The notes under the pieces: generated by a model
What the model saw: the letters and a program-made list of their open reading frames with translations, nothing else
Told to the model about the DNA's origin: nothing
Database searches by the model: none
Source: Kangiellaceae bacterium
Lineage (GTDB): Bacteria; Pseudomonadota; Gammaproteobacteria; Enterobacterales; Kangiellaceae
Assembly (NCBI GenBank): GCA_026196875.1
Contig: JAPHTP010000112.1
Coordinates: 1-64,000, forward strand
DNA: 64,000 nucleotides
Reading direction: 5' to 3'
In this document: positions 1 to 7,048 of the stretch, piece after piece
How the letters are laid out: each line of letters begins with the position of its first letter
Position numbering within the stretch: the stretch's first letter is position 1
Translations under genes and position numbers: made by a program

Positions 1-1512
1 GCGAAATACTATTTCATTTCTTGGATGCCCATTTTCTTAGGCGGCGTAATTACGCCGTTACTAATTGTAGGAAAAATAGAGTATAGCTTCTGGGTACGAA
101 ATGCTCTGTTGATGGCGGTTATGGCAGAAGCAAGTTTAATGGCGATGGCTCTGGCAAGTCGTTTAAAATCCAATGAGGATCAGGTGTTATACAGCTTGAC
201 TCACGATCACCATTTTGGATTACCTAATAGTGCTTTGATGAGCCAGGTGATTAATCGAAAGCAAGCCAGCCGAAAGAGAGCACTTAATTATATGATTGTG
301 GTTGCAGAGATCCAACAATACCACGTGTTTTCTGCGTATTTCGAAGGTAGGGGACTAAAAGGGATGCTCGAGAAATTGTGCTCATTGCTAGAGTCCAAAC
401 TGTCAGCATTGCCGTTAGTTTATATTGGTCAAAACTTGATGGGGCTTAAATACACTTTCCTTTTAAAAGGCGGCATTATTGGATATGTCGTCAAAGGGAC
501 GGACATATTTCAAGTTGAGTCAGTACTCGAAAGCTTATCGAGTACTTTTCCGATCACTTATCAGTCCGATCCAATACATCTTACCCTGCAGTGTCATTTT
601 GGAATTTCACGTTCAATTGATGATTCCTATCCGGAAAGGATTGCTAGTAAAGCGCTCCAAGCGATAAATACGGCGAAACGTTCTTCGAAACTTTATGCCT
701 TATATAACGCACAATTGGCCAAAGAAGAGCAACGCAAGATAACACTAGTTTCAGAGTTACAAAGGGCAATCGAAGAAGATAAGTTAGAACTTTACCATCA
801 GCCTCAAGTCACTGTAGAAAACAACCGAGTTAGAGGAAGTGAAGCGCTGATCCGCTGGAATCATAAAAAGCTGGGCTTTATTCCTCCTGATGAGTTCATC
901 AAAATTGCCGAAGACACGGGGCTTATTGAACAATTGACGCATTGGGTTGTTGTCAGAGCTTACAAACACCTCAAAGAGATCAGAAAGGCTGGGTTTGAAC
1001 AAAGTATTTCAATTAACGTATCCGTGCTCGACGTGGTTAATGATGGCTTGTGTGATTTTATTATTAAGCAGTGCGCGAAATTAGATTTATCGCCACGTCA
1101 TATCATCATTGAAGTAACTGAGACAGAAGGCATTCATGACCACAAGAGATTCACCGAAAACTTAACGAGAATCTATAGTGCCGGATTCAATATTGCAATT
1201 GATGATTATGGAACGGGATATTCATCGCTGAGCTACCTGAGTAGTTATCCAATCCACGAAATAAAAATTGATAAAAGCCTAATTACCGGCGTTGCGGAAT
1301 CTGAGCGAAATCAACTGCTCGTAAACGCTACACTTTCTATGGCGAAGAGCTTGAAGCTTGAAGTGGTGGCTGAAGGTGTAGAAGATTTAGGCGCGATTGA
1401 GTATTTAAGAAAAAATCAATGCGATATCATTCAAGGATACTATTTTTCAAAACCCCTTCCTTTAGCTGAGTATCTTGAATGGTTGAAGACGAATAGACTT
1501 GTCTCACGTTAA
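1..1512 (+). CDS. EAL-domain c-di-GMP phosphodiesterase, 5' end outside window
   Basis: The frame is open from the first base, so the true start lies upstream. The visible N-terminus is hydrophobic and ends in a segment (MAMALASRLK) like the last helix of 7TMR-DISM sensor modules. A GGDEF-like domain follows: the entry motif is kept as HDHHFGLPN, but the active-site region near nt 470-500 has no GGDEF. The EAL domain (about nt 740-1490) looks intact: EALIRW at about nt 841, SINVS near nt 1012, IIEVTE near nt 1105, DDYGTGYSS at about nt 1201, KIDKS near nt 1264, VAEGVE near nt 1369 and QGYYFSKP near the end. Known for the family: hydrolysis of c-di-GMP to pGpG at the inner membrane. Inferred: an active phosphodiesterase whose GGDEF half is only regulatory. 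It stands alone; the next gene is about 175 bp downstream. Confidence 0.9.
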   Translation, partial: AKYYFISWMPIFLGGVITPLLIVGKIEYSFWVRNALLMAVMAEASLMAMALASRLKSNEDQVLYSLTHDHHFGLPNSALMSQVINRKQASRKRALNYMIVVAEIQQYHVFSAYFEGRGLKGMLEKLCSLLESKLSALPLVYIGQNLMGLKYTFLLKGGIIGYVVKGTDIFQVESVLESLSSTFPITYQSDPIHLTLQCHFGISRSIDDSYPERIASKALQAINTAKRSSKLYALYNAQLAKEEQRKITLVSELQRAIEEDKLELYHQPQVTVENNRVRGSEALIRWNHKKLGFIPPDEFIKIAEDTGLIEQLTHWVVVRAYKHLKEIRKAGFEQSISINVSVLDVVNDGLCDFIIKQCAKLDLSPRHIIIEVTETEGIHDHKRFTENLTRIYSAGFNIAIDDYGTGYSSLSYLSSYPIHEIKIDKSLITGVAESERNQLLVNATLSMAKSLKLEVVAEGVEDLGAIEYLRKNQCDIIQGYYFSKPLPLAEYLEWLKTNRLVSR

Positions 1513-1687
1513 CCCAAAATCAGAAAAGTGGAAGCCGGAGAAACTCTGAGCTGTGAATTTTTGACAATAAACAATACTTGAAGTACTAAAAAACGATACC
1601 TGATAAAAATCCAAAGTTTATTGATAATAAAAAACATAAAATTTCTTCATTCAATCTAAAGATCTAAAAAATAAATAGGACTAAGCT

Positions 1688-2206
1688 ATCAAATTCTTAA
1701 TAATCATAGGGTTGTCATTTATTAGTGGATGTGTACCTCATAAGCTCACCTTTATGAGCCCTTCTGGCACTAATGGTAAAGCGACGATTAACGGGTGTGG
1801 TCAAATTCCTTCTACATTTCGATACAAAAACAAAGACTCTACTTATAAAGTTAACTTACACACTCGGTCAGTTTATCTTACACTTGAAGTGGTAGACGGT
1901 AGCAGGGTTGATTGGCTCGATCGAAATTTGCAAGTAGTGATTGGAAATGACGTTCATCATTTTATCGCTAAAGATCTGATTAAGCATAGAAGGGTACGCG
2001 ATCCTTGTGGTGGCTTTACTGAAGCATTCAATTGCAAGCTATATCGAAAGTACTATTTAAGTATTGACGTTCCGGCATTGGGAGAAGAAGTCAATAAAGT
2101 AACTATTTATCCTCCTAAGCCATTGGTTAATGGTAAGCCTTTTAAAGTTGAAAGTATTGATTTTAATAAGGTTACCAAGATTTTGCTTCAAGCAATCAAT
2201 TGTTAG
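1688..2206 (+). CDS. Putative lipoprotein, apparent ATC start
   Basis: The first conventional start in this frame is TTG at 1712, but that removes most of a signal peptide. The frame is open back to a TAA at 1682. Reading from ATC at 1688 gives a lipoprotein signal: Lys, then a hydrophobic run (FLIIIGLSF) and a lipobox ISGC. An AGGA at 1677-1680 lies 7 bases before the ATC. I therefore place the start at ATC 1688 (172 residues); a miscalled base or ATG-to-ATC mutation is the alternative. The mature part is a beta-rich domain with four further cysteines (NGCGQ, DPCGG, FNCKLY and the final C). I do not recognise the family. No neighbour is close enough to form an operon. Confidence 0.55.
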   Translation: MKFLIIIGLSFISGCVPHKLTFMSPSGTNGKATINGCGQIPSTFRYKNKDSTYKVNLHTRSVYLTLEVVDGSRVDWLDRNLQVVIGNDVHHFIAKDLIKHRRVRDPCGGFTEAFNCKLYRKYYLSIDVPALGEEVNKVTIYPPKPLVNGKPFKVESIDFNKVTKILLQAINC

Positions 2207-2479
2207 TAACCAAGAAAAATATCGAGAATGATAATACATTGAAGCGTGATTTTACGGTTAGCCATTACTATCGTTAGGATTAATGATTAGGATTAGCCCA
2301 TTGCTTTCTATATTAAATATATTTTTTATTACTCTTATATTATTCCAGCGACATAACATTCAACGCAATTTGGCCGCGATCTAGAGTTGGCAGCGAGCTA
2401 GAAATTTTATTAATGTAAGATGTTTATGCTAGTATGCCATTTCTACTAAGGATTAATTCGTTTTAAAAGGAGTTGCAAT

Positions 2480-2650
2480 TTGAAACTATTACATCGGATC
2501 TTATTGTTATTAGCGCTATTTACCACTGCTCTTATTTGTTACATCGCAGGCTCTACGACTGGTACAACATTATTTATTGTAATCGGTATTTTGGTTGAGC
2601 TACTTTTTTGGCTGCAATTAATTTCGGCCAATAGGTATAAGGAAAGCTAG
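2480..2650 (+). CDS. Small two-helix membrane protein (56 aa)
   Basis: A TTG start at 2480 is preceded by a strong ribosome site (AAAAGGAG, 2465-2472) at 7-base spacing. The product is MKLLHRILLL onward: a basic N-terminus, one hydrophobic helix (about 7-24), a short GSTTGTT turn and a second helix (about 30-49), ending in NRYKES. Small inner-membrane proteins of this layout are common in gammaproteobacteria and mostly uncharacterised. It lies alone, upstream of and convergent with the response-regulator gene. The length and start codon make it easy to miss, but the ribosome site and clean hairpin topology support it. Function unknown. Confidence 0.6.
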   Translation: MKLLHRILLLLALFTTALICYIAGSTTGTTLFIVIGILVELLFWLQLISANRYKES

Positions 2651-2753
2651 ACTTTCTGTCCGAATGAGAGCTGCTCCCTCGGCTATTCTTAGTAATATTC
2701 GGATTTTGAATGGTTAGCTTTGAGTTAATCTAATATCTGGAGAATAATACCTT

Positions 2754-2771
2754 ATACAAAGGCCTTTGTAT
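2754..2771. repeat. Perfect 18-bp palindrome
   Basis: ATACAAAGGCCTTTGTAT is its own reverse complement, with no loop. It sits 7 bp beyond the stop of the minus-strand regulator at 2779 and about 100 bp after the small membrane-protein gene. No T-run follows on either strand, so a standard intrinsic terminator is not supported. It may be a protein-binding dyad or a weak bidirectional end signal. Confidence 0.6.
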
Positions 2772-2778
2772 TTCTGTC

Positions 2779-3534
2779 TTACTCTAGCAAAACCTTATAA
2801 CCTCTTCGCGGAACCGTATGGATTATCTTGTGGTTATCAGAAACTTTAAATAATTTTTTCCTGAGATTGCAAATGTGCATATCAATACACCTATCTTCAT
2901 ACTGCAACCGCCTGCCTAGTACGACCAGCGACAACTGTTCTTTGGTAACCACCTCTCCACCGCTGCGAGCCAGTAGCACCAGGATACGAAATTCGACTTC
3001 CGTGAGAGAGACTATCTGATTGTCATACTCAACTCGATGTTGGCTTACGTAAATGGTTAACTTGCCGATAGAAACAATCGAGCCATGGGAGTAGATATTG
3101 CGATAGTTTTCAGATTCAACTCTGCGTAATGTAGACTTAATTCTTGCAACAACTTCACGATATGGCGTATCGACTAAGATTAAATCGTCAGCACCATTTT
3201 CCAAACCTATGACAATACTGCTTTCATCGTAATTCCGTGCGATCAAGAATACCGGAACAATACTCTCAAATCGGATGGCACTTAACATTTGAACAGAGTC
3301 GACAAAAGCCAATGAGCTATGGATGAGTATTAAATCGAATTGACCAGAAACTGCCATCGCTAATGAGCGATTTTCGTGTGAACCTAGAGTAAATTTAAAG
3401 CCATAGTTCTCAATTTGGTCAACTAAGCTTTTGTATTTATTAGCCTGATCGGTAATTAAGAGTATGCGCTTTTGCTTAGCCTTGATAGGTTTCTGGTTTT
3501 CTGTACCCATAGTAGGAGATAGAGTCGTAAACAA
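2779..3534 (-). CDS. CpxR-like OmpR-family regulator, degenerate receiver
   Basis: The start is set at TTG 3534 because GGGAGGA precedes it on the minus strand with standard spacing. A longer reading from TTG 3579 lacks a site, and ATG 3510 is also possible. The 251-residue protein has an N-terminal receiver-like domain and a C-terminal winged helix. The phosphoacceptor position is His: DLILIHSS replaces the usual DLxLLD (about H72). The conserved Lys-Pro is also missing (GADDLILVDTPY). The DNA-binding half closely follows CpxR: VLGRRL, DRCIDMHICNLRKKL and a final HTVPRRGYK. Inferred: a phosphorylation-independent DNA-binding regulator. No kinase gene is adjacent. The divergent region carries two GTAAA-type arrays, which suits autoregulation and control of the facing lipoprotein gene. 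Confidence 0.85.
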   Translation of the reverse strand: MFTTLSPTMGTENQKPIKAKQKRILLITDQANKYKSLVDQIENYGFKFTLGSHENRSLAMAVSGQFDLILIHSSLAFVDSVQMLSAIRFESIVPVFLIARNYDESSIVIGLENGADDLILVDTPYREVVARIKSTLRRVESENYRNIYSHGSIVSIGKLTIYVSQHRVEYDNQIVSLTEVEFRILVLLARSGGEVVTKEQLSLVVLGRRLQYEDRCIDMHICNLRKKLFKVSDNHKIIHTVPRRGYKVLLE

Positions 3535-3583
3535 AAGAGATCCTCCCGGTAAAAATATTCTAAACGCATAAGAATGCAATCGG

Positions 3584-3598
3584 TTTACATGGTGTGAC
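3584..3598 (-). promoter_or_regulatory. Possible extra GTAAA-type half-site pair
   Basis: On the minus strand this reads GTCAC-N5-GTAAA, one step from the GTCAA-N5-GTAAA units at 3621-3709. It lies about 50-65 bases upstream of the chosen start of the regulator. It is a weaker match and may be chance. Confidence 0.3.
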
Positions 3599-3620
3599 TA
3601 AAAAAAACTAATTTAGTTGA

Positions 3621-3645
3621 GTAAAGATATGTCAAGATTTGTAAA
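3621..3645 (+). promoter_or_regulatory. GTAAA-N5-GTCAA-N5-GTAAA array A
   Basis: Three pentamers spaced at exactly 10 bp (GTAAA 3621, GTCAA 3631, GTAAA 3641) lie between the divergent CpxR-like gene and the lipoprotein gene at 3808. The known CpxR box is GTAAA-N(4-8)-GTAAA, so this is a CpxR-like site with a third, phased half-site. The same 25-bp pattern recurs at 3685. Confidence 0.6.
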
Positions 3646-3684
3646 CCTGATGGCTAGGTTCATAATCTTTTAAAAATGCCTCGC

Positions 3685-3709
3685 GTAAAGAATTGTCAAG
3701 CTATGTAAA
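3685..3709 (+). promoter_or_regulatory. GTAAA-N5-GTCAA-N5-GTAAA array B
   Basis: Second copy of the array: GTAAA 3685, GTCAA 3695, GTAAA 3705. It starts 64 bp after the first copy, in the same orientation, and keeps the C in the middle half-site. The copy ends about 100 bp before the lipoprotein start at 3808. Confidence 0.6.
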
Positions 3710-3807
3710 TTATGCGAAATGTTGGAACTTTCGCAAAACAACCTGACTCTACAGTGTCACTAAAAATTTCAAAATAATCTGAAAGTTTGTAGAGATTAGG
3801 AGTAATT

Positions 3808-5298
3808 ATGAATATGTCTATCCGGTACTTTGGCAATGCTTTTAATAAGCAAAAAATTTCGAACTTAATGAAAACCTCTAGTTTAGCAGTCGCCTCTTTG
3901 TTTTTATTTGGGTGTGAATCTTCCTCAAGCGACACCGACGAAAATGGCTACTTGAAGTTTTACAATGCTTCACTCAACGCACCCGAAGTAAGAATTATGT
4001 TGACCAAGGATGATGAGTCCTCGAGTTATGGAACGGTCGAATATGGAGAATCGACTTCTTTACACACTATAGCTAGCGGAACTTACAACATGGAGTTGGA
4101 GTGGCAAGAAGGAAATGACGACTATAATTCTATTTATGAACAAGACATTTTAATAACTGATGATGACGTCGACTTGGTGGTGCTCACAGGTGACTTCGAT
4201 AGCCCTCAGATCTTGACTTTTGAATACATTGATGAAGATACCGAGCTTTATGACGAAACAGATGAAGATGATTTTTCATTAAGGGTAATTAATGTCCACA
4301 AGGACTCGGCTGGGATTGATTTGTACATGTCGGCCGAAGATGAGACCTTTAACGAAGCGGCTTTTATCGGTAGTGTCTATTATGGTGATATTTCGGCTAA
4401 TCACTACAAGGAAGTCGAAGAATACAAAATTTACATAACCGAAACAGGCAGTTCAGAAGTTGTTTTTGAAACCAATGAAATCAATTTCTCTAACAACCAG
4501 AACTATGTCATTTCGGTGAGACAAGAGACAGGGCCTAGTCAATCTCCTTATGCAATAGATATTCTGGTTGGGGACGCTACTCTCAGTTACTCTGACAAAA
4601 ATTCTGGCGCAGAATTAAGAGTTTACAATGGGCTTGTCCAACACCAACTACTACCTGAATTTGTTGATTCAGTCGATGTTGAGATTTACGGTGTTGAGCA
4701 GCAAGAACTTATATCAGATCTTGCTCGCGGAAGCATGAGTGAAACTTATAGTCTACCGAGCAGTGATTACTCTCTTGATATTTATCCCGCAGGCGTCGAT
4801 GTGGCTTTTGCCGAAAATCATTTTGTCAGCCTAGACTCAAACGATGACAAGTCTGCCTTTGTTTATCTCAATGAGGTAACCGAAGAGAATGACGACGGTG
4901 AAGATGAAACTTCGGTTTACGTGAATACTTTGATAGTGCCCAACAGTGACCGGATAAGTTTATACGATCACCAAATAACTGTAATAAACCTTGTGCAAGA
5001 CGAGGAGTTTAGTTCAATAAAAACCTATTTCGTGAGAAGTAATGAAACAGTTGAGAGTGCAGATTATAGTTTAACGTCTACCAGGGCTAACCCATCAACG
5101 ATTACCTTACCAAATAACACTTATGATGTAAGTTTAATTGTCAATGTAGACGACAGTGACCTATTAATTGATTTTCAAACGGTTACTTTGGAGGCTGAAG
5201 ATGGCGATTTCTTTATGCTGATCGAAAAGGATAGCTCCACAAATTCAGGATATTCCGCTAAATTTATCGCACAAAAGGACCAGGCCTCAGAAGATTAA
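3808..5298 (+). CDS. DUF4397-like repeat lipoprotein
   Basis: The ATG at 3808 follows AGGAG at 5-base spacing. The 496-residue product has an unusually long n-region (about 21 residues to a second Met), a hydrophobic stretch and lipobox LFGC followed by a serine-rich linker (ESSSSDTDE). The rest is acidic and made of about four similar beta domains with signatures like YLKFYNAS, LRVINVHKD, LRVYNGL and ITVINLVQD. This is the pattern of DUF4397 proteins, thought to be envelope-bound. It is divergent from the CpxR-like regulator and has the GTAAA arrays in its upstream region, so regulation by that protein is likely. No terminator with a T-run follows, only the hairpin at 5328-5357. Exact role unknown. 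Confidence 0.75.
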   Translation: MNMSIRYFGNAFNKQKISNLMKTSSLAVASLFLFGCESSSSDTDENGYLKFYNASLNAPEVRIMLTKDDESSSYGTVEYGESTSLHTIASGTYNMELEWQEGNDDYNSIYEQDILITDDDVDLVVLTGDFDSPQILTFEYIDEDTELYDETDEDDFSLRVINVHKDSAGIDLYMSAEDETFNEAAFIGSVYYGDISANHYKEVEEYKIYITETGSSEVVFETNEINFSNNQNYVISVRQETGPSQSPYAIDILVGDATLSYSDKNSGAELRVYNGLVQHQLLPEFVDSVDVEIYGVEQQELISDLARGSMSETYSLPSSDYSLDIYPAGVDVAFAENHFVSLDSNDDKSAFVYLNEVTEENDDGEDETSVYVNTLIVPNSDRISLYDHQITVINLVQDEEFSSIKTYFVRSNETVESADYSLTSTRANPSTITLPNNTYDVSLIVNVDDSDLLIDFQTVTLEAEDGDFFMLIEKDSSTNSGYSAKFIAQKDQASED

Positions 5299-5327
5299 AA
5301 TTACAGGCGTTTGGCAGACCAACAGAA

Positions 5328-5357
5328 TGACCTAAATTCAATTTTGGATTTAGGTCA
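5328..5357. terminator. Hairpin between convergent genes
   Basis: Perfect 10-bp inverted repeat TGACCTAAAT / ATTTAGGTCA with a 10-base loop, lying 30 bp after the lipoprotein stop and before the end of the convergent gene at 5413. No T-run follows on either strand, so its strength as a terminator is uncertain. Confidence 0.45.
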
Positions 5358-5412
5358 TAGCACTAAATATGAGAAACTCATTTTTAAGTCGAAGAAGTAA
5401 CTCACTGGTTTC

Positions 5413-6060
5413 TTACTTTGGGCGAACTTGAACTTTTAGTTTGAGCAGTTCCTGTAAATCTAGAGACAATAGATCTTCCGGTGTAACATCTAGCCCCGCA
5501 ATAATCACACCGTAAATCTGGTTATCTTCGATAATGGGAATCGATAGGTGGATTGAGTAATATTCCGTGCTTTGATCCCAGGCGGGTAAGCTCACATAAA
5601 GCTCTCGATTAATTACCGGGTTGGTAAACTTTTCTTCATCACCCTGCCAGTAATCTGTCGTTTTGGGGTAAGCAGATATTAACTCTCCCATATTGTTGGT
5701 GAACATCAACTCAGTAAATTGGAGTTTGCTATCATCGACTATTTGTTTAAAGTGATCAGCCAAGCTATTGTCCAGAATTTCACTTCGAAAAGACGCACTT
5801 ACAGACCAACTCTGCTCTTTCTTCAGGATCTCTACCAAGGAAGTCTGCTCTAAGGCGAGTTGTTTATATTTAGTATTGAGAATTTTCGTTCGGATAATTT
5901 GATAGAGCGGGTCTAAATGGCGCTTAACTATTTGCTTACCGTTGCTAATGGTATCCTTATTAGTTGTATTGGGTATAGCCGTTTTTGATTCGGAGGCGCA
6001 AGCCGTGGTGTGGCTAAATAATGCCATTAAGCAAACAAATAGTTTGGTATGCTCATTCAC
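5413..6060 (-). CDS. Secreted Cache-like (PDC) domain protein
   Basis: A GTG start gives a 215-residue product with a signal sequence ending near ACASES, processed by signal peptidase I or perhaps a poor lipobox. The body resembles the extracellular Cache/PDC sensor fold of chemoreceptors and kinases: a long helix (DPLYQIIRTKIL), then LMFTNNMGELISAYPKT, YWQGDEEKF, YSIHLSIPII and YGVIIAGLDV. There is no transmembrane helix, kinase, GGDEF or methyl-accepting domain after it, so it is a free sensor domain in the periplasm. No obvious ribosome site precedes the GTG and the start could be a little downstream. Such proteins may act as ligand-binding partners of a separate receptor, but that is inference. 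Confidence 0.65.
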   Translation of the reverse strand: MNEHTKLFVCLMALFSHTTACASESKTAIPNTTNKDTISNGKQIVKRHLDPLYQIIRTKILNTKYKQLALEQTSLVEILKKEQSWSVSASFRSEILDNSLADHFKQIVDDSKLQFTELMFTNNMGELISAYPKTTDYWQGDEEKFTNPVINRELYVSLPAWDQSTEYYSIHLSIPIIEDNQIYGVIIAGLDVTPEDLLSLDLQELLKLKVQVRPK

Positions 6061-6334
6061 CGGAGGTTGATATCCTATACAACTTGCAATTTATCTGACT
6101 GCAAATTGTAGTTTGTTAAGAGAATTATTTTATAACGATAGATGGAGTCGTTGGAACAGAAATAAGATGCTCATCAATAAATAATTTCATCAATAAATAA
6201 GTTATAGTCTTAGCTGCTCAGGAAATCAAACTTCATTCGAGTTGAAAGAGAGCTGTTGGGATTTGGTCTATAAATGATACTGATTGGTAAAAGATGATAA
6301 CTTCTAAATAGTGCTTTCGGTGCTCCTATACTAA

Positions 6335-6853
6335 TTACCAATTTTGATAGTAATTGTGTAACATGCCGGCATGTTCAAGTCGTTTTGTTGTTCTGAGTCC
6401 TGCATTTCGAATAATTTTATTGGACGCAATATTGTCAACTGCAGCCACGGCTATTATTTTGTCAAGTTTAAGTGTATCTTTTGCATATCCTATCACCGCG
6501 GTAACCGCTTCACTGACAATTCCTTTTCCCCAATACGTGGGGGCAATACGGTAGCCTAAGTCCGGGTAGCCAAACTCTCGGTCAAATTTAAATCCACAAA
6601 ATCCAATGACTTTGTTTTCTGGTCGATAAATTAATGCATAACGAGCATAACCATACTGCTCATATTCCTTTTGCCAGATATCACTAATAATTTGCTTAGC
6701 TTGTTTAACTGTTTTTACTCTATCTCCTGGAGATAAAAATTCGTGAACCGCATCATGATTGTCAAATTCGAGAACAGAAACAGCGTCATCAACTGTAAAA
6801 TGACGCATTTGAGTTCGCTCGGTTTCGATTAGGATAGGAGAGTTTTCATTCAT
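6335..6853 (-). CDS. GNAT N-acetyltransferase, RimJ/RimL type
   Basis: 172 residues with the usual order of the ribosomal-protein-type GNAT family: ETERTQMRHFTVDD at the N-terminus, IGFCGF in the middle strand, the acetyl-CoA loop as GYRIAPTYWGKGIVSEA, and a late VAAVDNIASNKIIRNAG segment with the characteristic Asn-xx-Ser. It transfers acetyl from acetyl-CoA to an amine; whether the target is a protein N-terminus or a small molecule cannot be told. It is single, with about 270 bp to the next gene on the minus strand and no visible operon. Confidence 0.85.
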   Translation of the reverse strand: MNENSPILIETERTQMRHFTVDDAVSVLEFDNHDAVHEFLSPGDRVKTVKQAKQIISDIWQKEYEQYGYARYALIYRPENKVIGFCGFKFDREFGYPDLGYRIAPTYWGKGIVSEAVTAVIGYAKDTLKLDKIIAVAAVDNIASNKIIRNAGLRTTKRLEHAGMLHNYYQNW

Positions 6854-7048
6854 ACCGTTTGGAGAGAAATTTAATATTTAGTCACTTATCTTATCTCACT
6901 CTGGATAAATCTCCAGAACTTCCTGCTATAAAATCCTAATAAGGGCAGAATATTCGATTCACCCGGCGGACGGGTTTCTTCCTTCTACCACATAGGGTAA
7001 GATGCGGCTATCTTGTCAGTTCGACAAAGGATTTAAATACGCGGCGAT

